Both the position numbers and the translations under genes were made by a program. A stretch of 8,497 bases of DNA from Planctomycetota bacterium. GTDB taxonomy: Bacteria; Planctomycetota; PUPC01; DSUN01. The stretch covers positions 1-8,497 of the forward strand of contig VGYW01000355.1 in NCBI GenBank assembly GCA_016872875.1, in the 5' to 3' direction. The notes under the pieces are model-generated. The model worked only from the letters and a program-made list of their open reading frames with translations. It did no database searches and had not been told where the DNA came from. Of this stretch, positions 1 through 5,597 are shown piece by piece; the stretch's first letter is position 1; each line of letters starts with the position of its first letter.

Positions 1-914
1 ACATCGCGCTCCGCTTCACCAGCACCGGCAACAGCGTGCCGACGGCCGCCGACGACGCCTACACGACCAACGAGGACACGCCGCTATCCGTCCCGGCCCC
101 AGGCGTCCTGGGCAACGACACCGACCCGGAGAGCGACCCCCTGAGCGCCATCCTGGTCGCCCCCCCCGCCCACGGCTCCGTGACGCTCAACGCCAACGGC
201 TCCTTCACCTACACGCCGACCGCCAACTACCACGGCCCCGACAGCTTCACCTACAAGGCGAGCGACGGCTGGGCCGAGAGCAACGTCGCCACCGTCGGCC
301 TCATCGTCGGCTCCGTCAACGATCCCCCCATCGCCTCCTCCGACGCGTACCAGACTAACCAGAACCAGGCGCTTAACGTCGCGGCCCCAGGCGTCTTGGC
401 TAACGACACGGACGCTGACGGCGACACGCTGACGGCCATCCTCGACGCCGTCCCGGCCCACGGCTCCGTGACCCTCAACGCCAACGGCTCCTTCACCTAC
501 ACCCCCACGACGGGCTACAGCGGCACCGACTCCTTCACCTACGAGGCATACGACGGCACGACGCTCTCCAATGAGACCACCGTCACCATCACCGTCAGCG
601 CCCCCGCCCCCACCGCAGTCATCAGCATCGCCATGTCGAAGAGCGTCTCCAAGAGCTACTGGAAGGCCAAGGCTGCGGTTACGGTCAAGGACTCGGCCGG
701 CAAGGCTATCGGCAGCGCCACCGTCACGGGCCATTGGAGCGGCGTCACGACCGGCAGCGCCACCGGCACCACCAGCTCCAAGGGCACGGTGAGCTTTACA
801 AGCGCCAGCATCAGGACGAGTGGCACGGCGACCTTCACCGTGGACAGCGTGACGAAGGGCGGGCAGACCTACACGCTCGCGGGCCAGACGAGCGCCTCGA
901 TCTCAGGCCCCTAG
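1..914 (+). CDS. Secreted multidomain protein with tandem bacterial Ig-like (Big_9/cadherin-like) repeats, 5' partial
   Basis: The frame is open from base 3 to the TAG at 912-914, so the N-terminus lies outside the window; the GTG at 36 is internal. Two repeats of about 96 residues follow each other. Each begins with a DDAY or SDAY motif, has a GVL(G/A)NDTD calcium-site-like motif in the middle, and continues with HGSVTLNANGSFTYTP and DSFTY. These are hallmarks of the Big_9/cadherin-like tandem-95 family found in large secreted or surface proteins. After them a domain of about 105 residues (AVISIAMSKS to the end) has the alternating Thr/Ser/Val pattern of another beta-sandwich (Big_1-like or fibronectin-like). 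There is no C-terminal membrane anchor, LPXTG or PEP-CTERM signal. A role in adhesion or as a spacer of an extracellular enzyme is inferred; any catalytic part would lie upstream. The next gene starts 27 bp downstream on the same strand. Confidence 0.92.
   Translation, partial: IALRFTSTGNSVPTAADDAYTTNEDTPLSVPAPGVLGNDTDPESDPLSAILVAPPAHGSVTLNANGSFTYTPTANYHGPDSFTYKASDGWAESNVATVGLIVGSVNDPPIASSDAYQTNQNQALNVAAPGVLANDTDADGDTLTAILDAVPAHGSVTLNANGSFTYTPTTGYSGTDSFTYEAYDGTTLSNETTVTITVSAPAPTAVISIAMSKSVSKSYWKAKAAVTVKDSAGKAIGSATVTGHWSGVTTGSATGTTSSKGTVSFTSASIRTSGTATFTVDSVTKGGQTYTLAGQTSASISGP
171..502 (+). repeat. Near-identical DNA segment shared by the two Ig-like repeats (copies at 171-214 and 459-502)
   Basis: The segment starting CACGGCTCCGTGAC at 171 recurs at 459, exactly 288 bp (96 codons) later. 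Over 44 bases I count one difference, the third base of a Thr-Leu junction. The rest of the two repeats differs much more, so this core looks freshly copied or homogenised. Confidence 0.85.
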
Positions 915-941
915 CGGACCCGGGCCGGCGCGGAGACGGCC

Positions 942-1469
942 GTGCGAAGGTCGAAGAAGATCAAGCTTGCGGCCCTCGGGGGCCTGCTGGCAGTGGCGGC
1001 GGCCATCGCCATCATCCTTCTCACGCGCCGTTCGGCCAGGGCGCCAGCGATGGACACCACGCCCCCCCAGAAGCCCGTCGCCGCGCCCATTGAGTTCACC
1101 GACGCGGGCGCGGCGGCGCGGATCATCAAGCAACTGGAGTTCGTTGAGCGGAAAGGGCGCGTGCGCGCCGCAGTGTCCCCGGGCAAGGCGCCGCGCTGGT
1201 TCTGCGTGCTGGTGGACGGCGAGCAGCGCTACTACGAGCTGGACCGAGGGGCTAAGGCCGAGGAGTTCGCAGGCCTGGCCGAAGGCGGCTTCCAGCCGCT
1301 CCCCGCGCCCATGGCCCGCACGACGAGCATCTACCGCGCCGTGGCCCGGCGCGCCGTGCCCGACTTCAATGAGGACCGCGGCGACCGCATCCTGGTCCTG
1401 CTCTGTCCCCAGCAGGACTGGCCCAAGCTCGCCCTCCGCTGGCCCCCCGCCCCAAGCCCCGCAAAATGA
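942..1469 (+). CDS. Small membrane-anchored protein of unknown function
   Basis: I do not recognise this 175-residue protein. It starts at GTG 942, with GGAG at 932-935 as ribosome binding site (6-nt spacing), and ends at TGA 1467-1469. The N-terminus is a basic stretch (RRSKKIK), then a single hydrophobic helix at about residues 8-27, then RR. This fits a signal anchor with the rest outside the cytoplasm. A Pro/Ala-rich linker (about 35-48) leads into a soluble domain with RYYELDRGAKAEEF and a C-terminal hydrophobic strand (RILVLLC), ending in a Pro-rich tail. GC-rich third positions and the ribosome binding site favour this frame over the longer opposite-strand and +1 frames. The 27-bp spacing from the Ig-like protein suggests co-transcription. 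Function is unknown. Confidence 0.68.
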   Translation: MRRSKKIKLAALGGLLAVAAAIAIILLTRRSARAPAMDTTPPQKPVAAPIEFTDAGAAARIIKQLEFVERKGRVRAAVSPGKAPRWFCVLVDGEQRYYELDRGAKAEEFAGLAEGGFQPLPAPMARTTSIYRAVARRAVPDFNEDRGDRILVLLCPQQDWPKLALRWPPAPSPAK

Positions 1470-1501
1470 CCCCTGCCTGCGCTGGTCAGAGACCCGGGAA
1501 T

Positions 1502-1533
1502 CTCCAAGTCCGAAGCACGAAATCCGAAACAAG
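1502..1533 (+). repeat. One-armed heptad repeat array (consensus about TCCGAAR)
   Basis: Four 7-bp units follow directly: CTCCAAG, TCCGAAG, CACGAAA, TCCGAAA, then CAAG. Unlike the other arrays in the window, no inverted second arm was found nearby. It lies 33 bp after the stop of the + strand gene. Confidence 0.75.
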
Positions 1534-1551
1534 TCTGGAGGGCTATGCCTG

Positions 1552-1570
1552 CGCCGCCTTTGAGGCGGCG
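1552..1570. terminator. GC-rich hairpin, possible terminator without a T-tract
   Basis: CGCCGCC at 1552-1558 pairs perfectly with GGCGGCG at 1564-1570 around a 5-nt loop (TTTGA). A competing GGGG/CCCC hairpin overlaps at 1570-1582. It lies about 80 bp after the stop of the + strand gene and could act as a terminator, but no run of T follows, so this call is weak. Confidence 0.35.
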
Positions 1571-1647
1571 GGGATACGCCCCCCGCAGCGCCTGACGCCC
1601 CTGGGGGGAGGCGGACATGTAGTGCCTTACGCCGATCCCATGCTCGC

Positions 1648-1670
1648 AAGTCCTTGAAACCAAAGGACTT
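1648..1670. other. Perfect 8-bp hairpin
   Basis: AAGTCCTT (1648-1655) and AAGGACTT (1663-1670) pair around the 7-nt loop GAAACCA. The + strand continues with CTTCTTGCC, a poor substitute for a T-tract. It may be a weak terminator or part of a decayed mobile sequence. Confidence 0.4.
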
Positions 1671-1713
1671 CTTCTTGCCTACTGTCGAAAATCAGTCTGA
1701 CATCAGTGGCGCA

Positions 1714-1803
1714 GTTGACCCACTATGGGAGAAAACGGCCCCGGATGCGTCCGGACCGCCGAAATACCCATAGTATGTCAGGTTCAGGGTTGACCCAGTA
1801 TGG
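1714..1803. repeat. Compound stem-loop with flanking 15-bp direct repeats, possible MITE-like remnant
   Basis: ACTATGGG (1722-1729) pairs with CCCATAGT (1767-1774), CGGC (1736-1739) with GCCG (1758-1761), and CCGGA (1741-1745) with TCCGG (1750-1754), leaving a TGCG tip. A-rich internal loops of similar size (6 and 5 nt) separate the outer stems. GTTGACCCACTATGG at 1714-1728 recurs at 1789-1803 with one mismatch (GTTGACCCAGTATGG). The structure lies just downstream of the second permease gene on the - strand. It could be a terminator, a protein binding site or the end of a small non-autonomous element. The structure is seen; the role is open. Confidence 0.6.
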
Positions 1804-1814
1804 CGGGACCGCCA
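1801..1814 (-). terminator. Small hairpin 32 bp past the second permease stop
   Basis: TGGCG (1801-1805) pairs with CGCCA (1810-1814) around GGAC. It follows the stop of the permease gene on the - strand by 32 bp but lacks a T-tract, so it is only a weak terminator candidate. Confidence 0.25.
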
Positions 1815-1846
1815 GGGATGGGGCAGGGCTGGACGCGGCCGACAGG

Positions 1847-2821
1847 TCACACGCGGCCCCGCAGGCCGGGTCGGGCGAGGAGCTTCTGGAGGAGGATGAA
1901 GGCGAAGAGCAGCAGGTCGATGGCCACGCGGGTCCACCAGGAGTTGAGGGCCTCGAAGGTGATGCCGGTGCGGATGATGCCGAAGATGAGGACGCCGACG
2001 AGGGTTCCAAGGACGTAGCCGACGCCGCCGGTGAGGAGGGTGCCGCCGACGACTACCGCCGCGATGGCGTCGAGCTCCATGCCCATGCACTCGCTGGGGT
2101 CGCCCTTGGAGCCGTAGAGGGTGAAGACGATGCCTGCGAGGGCGGCGCACAGGCCGCTGAGGGCGTAGACGATGAGCTTGGTGCGCCCGACGGGGACGCC
2201 CATGAGGAGGGCCGCCTCCTCGCTCCCGCCGAGGGCGTAGACGTTGCGCCCGAAGACGGTGCAGGTGGAGAGGTAGACGCCCGCGGCCACGACCGCCAGG
2301 AAGACGACTGCGGTGGCCGGCACCCGCGCGCCCGGCAGCGCCAGGCCCCACTGCGTGGCCGCTTGGTAGAAGGCGTTGTCGATCGGCAGCGACCCCATGC
2401 GGACCATGAAGGCGAGGCCGCGGGCGAGGAACATGCCTGCGAGGGTGACGATGAAGGGCGGGAGGCCGAAGAAGCGGATGACGCAGCCCATCGCGAGGCC
2501 GAAGAGCGCGCCGGCCAGGAGGACGGCGAGCATCGCGAGCGGCGGCGGCACGCCCCACTTCTCCATCTGCACGGCGAGGAAGGTGCTCGAGAGCGCGACG
2601 ACGGAGCCGACCGAGAGGTCAATGCCGCCCGCGAGGATGACGAAGGTCATCCCCACCGCGACGATGCCCAGGAACGAGTTGTCGCCGAAGAGGTCCACGA
2701 ACACCTGGAGGGAGAGGAAGTTCTGGTGGTAGTAGCGGACGGCGCCCACGGCGTAGAGGAGGAGGCAGAGGGCAACGGTGGCGAGGAGAGGGATGTGCTT
2801 GCGGGAGAAGGGGAGCTTCAT
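1847..2821 (-). CDS. yjfF: Sugar ABC transporter permease, YjfF-like (BPD_transp_2 family)
   Basis: This 324-residue integral membrane protein belongs to the ribose/xylose/galactofuranose permease family, with about 8-10 membrane segments. Near residues 57-73 it has GMTFVILAGGIDLSVGS, and near 249-268 ELDAIAAVVVGGTLLTGGVG, the conserved cytoplasmic segment thought to contact the ATPase. Both closely match E. coli YjfF as I remember it, as do GMFLARG and the SSWWT-like NSWWT near 294-298. The length is normal. The frame stays open for 20 codons upstream (to 2881), but that part is translated repeat sequence, so I chose the ATG at 2821 (MKLPFSRKH). No strong ribosome binding site precedes it. 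It is the last gene of the - strand series, 151 bp after the YtfT-like gene, with an inverted heptad array between. It would pair with the YtfT-like permease as a channel. The substrate is probably a monosaccharide; galactofuranose is only the family analogy. Confidence 0.93.
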   Translation of the reverse strand: MKLPFSRKHIPLLATVALCLLLYAVGAVRYYHQNFLSLQVFVDLFGDNSFLGIVAVGMTFVILAGGIDLSVGSVVALSSTFLAVQMEKWGVPPPLAMLAVLLAGALFGLAMGCVIRFFGLPPFIVTLAGMFLARGLAFMVRMGSLPIDNAFYQAATQWGLALPGARVPATAVVFLAVVAAGVYLSTCTVFGRNVYALGGSEEAALLMGVPVGRTKLIVYALSGLCAALAGIVFTLYGSKGDPSECMGMELDAIAAVVVGGTLLTGGVGYVLGTLVGVLIFGIIRTGITFEALNSWWTRVAIDLLLFAFILLQKLLARPGLRGRV

Positions 2822-2850
2822 GGACGCAACCAAAGCGGAACGGAACGGCT

Positions 2851-2963
2851 GAATGCTCAATGCCCAATGCTCAATGCTCAATGTCCAAGTAACAACCTGG
2901 CTCCATTGCCTGCTTCTTCACTTGGTCATTGGGAATTGGGTATTGAGGATTGGACATTGGACT
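2851..2963. repeat. Inverted heptad repeat array between the two permease genes
   Basis: The left arm (2851-2890) reads GAATGCT, CAATGCC, CAATGCT, CAATGCT, CAATGTC, CAAGT. The right arm (2920-2963) has five 7-bp units of the opposite orientation: ATTGGGA, ATTGGGT, ATTGAGG, ATTGGAC, ATTGGAC. The arms pair over about 40 positions with roughly three quarters matching, closed by CCAAGT/ACTTGG around a 29-nt loop. It fills most of the 151-bp gap between the ytfT-like stop and the yjfF-like start and would form a long imperfect hairpin in the transcript. Confidence 0.88.
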
Positions 2964-2972
2964 TCTCTTTCC

Positions 2973-4028
2973 TCACGCCGCCCCCTCCCGGCGTCGGGCC
3001 AGGCGCGCGAGCGCGGAGCGGAACTGCTCGGACTGGAGGAGGCAGACGGCGACGACGACGATGGCCTTGACGACCAGGGTGTATTCCGCGGGCACGCCTC
3101 GGGTGAGGATGGTGGTTCGGAGCGTTTGCATGATGAGGGCGCCGAGGATGGAGCCTGGGACGTTGGCCCGCCCGCCGCTGAATGGGGTGCCGCCGATGAC
3201 CACGGCGAGGATGGCGTCGAGTTCCACGTACTCTCCGCAGCGGAGGGGGTCGCCCTGCTTGATGTCGGCGGTGTAGATGAGGCCCGCGATGCCGGCGCAC
3301 AGGCCGCAGAAGGCGTAGACGCTGAGCTTGACGAGCCAGGGGCGGATGCCGGAGAGGCGGCTGGCGCGCTCGTTGTTCCCAACGGCCTCGATGGTCAGGC
3401 CGGCGGTCGTCTTCCGCGTGGCCAGGAGCGTGGCCGCGGCCACGGCGGCCACGACGAACACGGTGAAGGGGAGCCAGAGCCAGCTCCCCGCGGCGATGAA
3501 CTCGAAGTCCGGGCGGCTGAAGCGGATGCGTTGCCCTTCGGTGAGGAGCTGTGCGATGCCGCGGCCTGACACAAGGACGATGAGCGTGGCCACGATGGGC
3601 TGGATGCGCAGGAAGGCCACGAGCGCGCCGTTCCAAAGCCCCGCCGCGACGGCCACGGCGAGGCCGACGGCGCAGGCGGCCGCGGCCGACTGAGGCGGGT
3701 CAGCGGTGAGGAGCAGCGAGGCAGCCGTCCCCGCCATCGCCATCACGGACCCCACCGACAGGTCTATCCCCGCGGTCGCGATCACCAGGGTCATCCCCAC
3801 CGACAGCAGCATCACGATGCTCCCGCGGTGGAGGATGTCAATCATCGAGCCGTAGAGTCGCCACTTGTCTTCGCTGAAGGCGTCGGGCCGCAGCTCGATC
3901 TTCCAGAACCCTTTGGTGAAGAGGATGTTGAAGGCGAGCAGAAGGAGGAGGGCCAGGGCGGGCCAGAAGTTCCGGCTCCGCACCAGCCGGCGCCAGATGC
4001 CCGCGGCACGATTGCTATTGGCGCTCAT
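2973..4028 (-). CDS. ytfT: Sugar ABC transporter permease, YtfT-like (BPD_transp_2 family)
   Basis: This 351-residue integral membrane protein is the likely partner of the YjfF-like permease. The N-terminus is short and basic, followed by a first hydrophobic helix at about 21-38. Then come SMIDILHRGS (61-70), GMTLVIATAGIDLSVGSVMA (78-97), LWNGALVAFLRIQPIVATLI (131-150), ATRKTTAGLTIEAVGNNERA (203-222) and ELDAILAVVIGGTPFSGGR (269-287). These blocks match E. coli YtfT well from memory, and the order ytfT then yjfF is the E. coli order. The ATG at 4028 lies inside the end of the TPR gene (14-bp overlap), with AAGGACGAGAG directly upstream, which points to translational coupling. The frame remains open further upstream, but only through TPR coding sequence. 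The ATPase (ytfR) and the periplasmic binding protein (ytfQ) are absent from the window. Substrate specificity cannot be read from the sequence. Confidence 0.93.
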   Translation of the reverse strand: MSANSNRAAGIWRRLVRSRNFWPALALLLLLAFNILFTKGFWKIELRPDAFSEDKWRLYGSMIDILHRGSIVMLLSVGMTLVIATAGIDLSVGSVMAMAGTAASLLLTADPPQSAAAACAVGLAVAVAAGLWNGALVAFLRIQPIVATLIVLVSGRGIAQLLTEGQRIRFSRPDFEFIAAGSWLWLPFTVFVVAAVAAATLLATRKTTAGLTIEAVGNNERASRLSGIRPWLVKLSVYAFCGLCAGIAGLIYTADIKQGDPLRCGEYVELDAILAVVIGGTPFSGGRANVPGSILGALIMQTLRTTILTRGVPAEYTLVVKAIVVVAVCLLQSEQFRSALARLARRREGAA

Positions 4029-5541
4029 CTCTCGTCCTTGTCCTTCGGCGGCGGGCGCGGCGGAGGGCGTGGGGCGCGAGGAGGAGGGCGAAGGGGAGAA
4101 GGGGGCCGATGAGCTGGTCGGCGGAGACGATGCCCTCGATGGGAATCTCGAGGCCGAGGCAGCCGCAGCCCGGGGGGCGCTTCGCGGCGGCAGAGCGGGC
4201 GGAGGCCAGGCCCCGCTGAGCGGCGCCCATCGCGGGGCGAAGCTCGGCGGCGCGCTGGAGCGCGGCGGCCGCCTCGCTCGGGCGCTTCTCCGCCAGGTGG
4301 ATGCGCCCGAGGTAGAGGTGCGCGTTCGCATGGCCGGGCGCGGCGGCGACGACGCGCTCGAGGATGCCCACGGCCATCTCGCTCTGCCCCTGGCCGTAGA
4401 GGGCCAGGGCGAGGTTGGAGAGGGTCTCAGGGTCGTCGGGCCGGGCGGTGAGCGCGCGGAGGAAGACCGCCTCGGCCTCCTCGTATTCGTGGGGGACGAG
4501 GAGCATGAGGCCGATGAGGTTGAGCGCGCCCACGTGGTCTGGCTCGACCTCGAGCACGCGGTCGGCCAGTTGCCGCGCCGAGCGCAGGTTGTAGCACTCG
4601 AAGTAGGAGTCGGCAAGGGTCATCAGGGTCTCGACGTTTGACGGGTCGGCCTCGGCGGCGCGCTCGAGCTCGTCCACGGCCTCGATGAGATTGCCCACGC
4701 GGTCGAGCAGGCGAGCGAGGCCGACGTGTGGCGTGGGGCTCTTGGCGCCGAGCGCGATGGCGGTCCTGAAGGCTTCTTCGGCCTCCTTCCAGCGTTTCCC
4801 CTGGCTGAGGACCAGGCCGCGGTTGGTGTGGGCCGCCGCGTAGTCGGGCTGAAGCTTGATGGCCTGGTCGAACTCGGCGAGGGCGCGACCGGGCAGGCCG
4901 GCGCGTGCGAGTGCTGCGCCAAGCTGGTTGTGGAGGAGCGCGGAGGCGGGGTCGGCCTTCAGCCCGGCCTCGTAGAGTCGGGCCTGCTCGTCGGGCTGGC
5001 GGGCGGCGTCGCCGCGCCAGAGCGCCTCGGCTGCCGCCTCGTTGCTGGCCGCCGGCGTCGCCAACTGCGCGGAGACGGGAAGCTTCATCGCGCCGGCCAG
5101 GGCGAGGGCGAGAAGCCCGGGAAGCTCGTGGAGCTCGCCCCGGGCGGCGAGGCTCTGGTTGGCGCAGGAGGCCACCTCGACCAGCTCCGCCGCTGCTTCG
5201 CCGCGCCCCGGCGCCTCGACGAGCGCGATGAACTGGCAGCGGAGGAGCCTGCCCGCGGCGGCAATCTCCCTGGCCGAAGCCTTCTCCCCGACGGGCACGA
5301 GCCGTTGGGCGACCGCGGCATTGGCTGGCCAGACTCGCTCGGCCTGGGCCAGTTGCGCCATCGTGGCGCGAGCGACCCCCGCCGCGGCCCAATCGCCCGG
5401 CTGGCGGGCGACGATGGCGATGCGGATGCGCTCCGGGGCGCGCGCCGCGAGGGAGGGGAGGGGGAGGGCCAAGGCCGCAAGCAATGCCGTGAGGCGTGGG
5501 AAGAAGGGACCACAGGGACCACAGGGACCTAAGGGACGCAT
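4015..5541 (-). CDS. TPR-repeat protein with N-terminal signal peptide and C-terminal hydrophobic segment
   Basis: This 508-residue protein starts at ATG 5541. A signal-peptide-like segment (FPRLTALLAALALPLPSLAA) lies at about residues 14-33. Residues 37-160 form an alpha/beta region starting ERIRIAIVAR that loosely resembles TolB/CsgG-like N-domains; this is a weak guess. About residues 165-445 hold seven or eight tetratricopeptide repeats, with typical signatures such as HNQLGAALARAGLPGRALAE and NRGLVLSQGKRWKEAEEAF. A hydrophobic stretch (LIGPLLPFALLLAPHAL, about 477-493) followed by RRARRRR suggests a C-terminal membrane anchor with a cytoplasmic tail. TPRs act as scaffolds for protein contacts; the partner is unknown. 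The gene overlaps the YtfT-like start by 14 bp. An alternative ATG at 5604, with AGGGG 5 nt upstream, would overlap the preceding M16 gene by 20 bp and add 21 residues encoded mostly by repeat DNA. Confidence 0.88.
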   Translation of the reverse strand: MRPLGPCGPCGPFFPRLTALLAALALPLPSLAARAPERIRIAIVARQPGDWAAAGVARATMAQLAQAERVWPANAAVAQRLVPVGEKASAREIAAAGRLLRCQFIALVEAPGRGEAAAELVEVASCANQSLAARGELHELPGLLALALAGAMKLPVSAQLATPAASNEAAAEALWRGDAARQPDEQARLYEAGLKADPASALLHNQLGAALARAGLPGRALAEFDQAIKLQPDYAAAHTNRGLVLSQGKRWKEAEEAFRTAIALGAKSPTPHVGLARLLDRVGNLIEAVDELERAAEADPSNVETLMTLADSYFECYNLRSARQLADRVLEVEPDHVGALNLIGLMLLVPHEYEEAEAVFLRALTARPDDPETLSNLALALYGQGQSEMAVGILERVVAAAPGHANAHLYLGRIHLAEKRPSEAAAALQRAAELRPAMGAAQRGLASARSAAAKRPPGCGCLGLEIPIEGIVSADQLIGPLLPFALLLAPHALRRARRRRTRTRDERQ

Positions 5542-5597
5542 AGCCAAAGAGACCTCTGCTTGTCCCTTAGGTCCCTGTGGTCCCTTAGGTCCCTTGG
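5504..5597. repeat. Inverted 9-bp repeat array with the TPR start codon in its loop
   Basis: The left arm (5504-5537) reads AAGGGAC, CACAGGGAC, CACAGGGAC, CTAAGGGAC. The right arm (5562-5597) reads GTCCCTTAG, GTCCCTGTG, GTCCCTTAG, GTCCCTTGG. They pair over 34 positions with two mismatches, and the innermost 18 bp are perfect. The 24-nt loop (5538-5561) contains the ATG of the TPR gene (5539-5541) and AGAGG (5553-5557) as its possible ribosome binding site. The TAA of the upstream M16 gene (5585-5587) lies within the right arm, and the left arm encodes Gly-Pro-Cys repeats at the TPR N-terminus. Confidence 0.9.

Larger units (their letters stand above)
1470..1846. other. Gene-free stretch between convergent gene groups
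   Basis: This stretch separates the + strand pair from the 3' end of the - strand series. I see no credible gene in it. It holds a one-armed heptad array (1502-1533), a GC-only hairpin (1552-1570), an 8-bp hairpin (1648-1670), a compound stem-loop with flanking direct repeats (1714-1803) and a small hairpin (1801-1814). No clear T-tract follows any of them, so a classical intrinsic terminator is not evident on either strand. Confidence 0.75.

Noticed and set aside
903..1649. - strand open frame (248 codons) opposite the small + strand gene
   Set aside because: It is rich in Arg/Gly/His without domains. The + strand frame has a ribosome binding site, a signal anchor and better codon use.
1620..1710. 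Possible transposase C-terminus on the - strand (VGKKKSFGFKDLRAW)
   Set aside because: The words faintly recall the KSFGFK-type tail of some DDE transposases, but the match is too short, has no upstream catalytic domain and lies in repeat-rich non-coding DNA.
2822..2881. 20-residue N-terminal extension of the YjfF-like permease
   Set aside because: The extension is translated heptad repeat and linker DNA; family members begin near the ATG at 2821.
2851..2963. CRISPR-like array
   Set aside because: Units are 7-9 bp without spacers, the arms are inverted relative to each other, and there are no cas genes.
1706..3070. Long + strand open frame (454 codons) antisense to the YjfF-like permease
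   Set aside because: Its translation is almost all Asp/Glu/Gly/Ala/Arg with no fold signature, the usual shadow of a GC-rich gene; the - strand frame matches a known permease along its full length.
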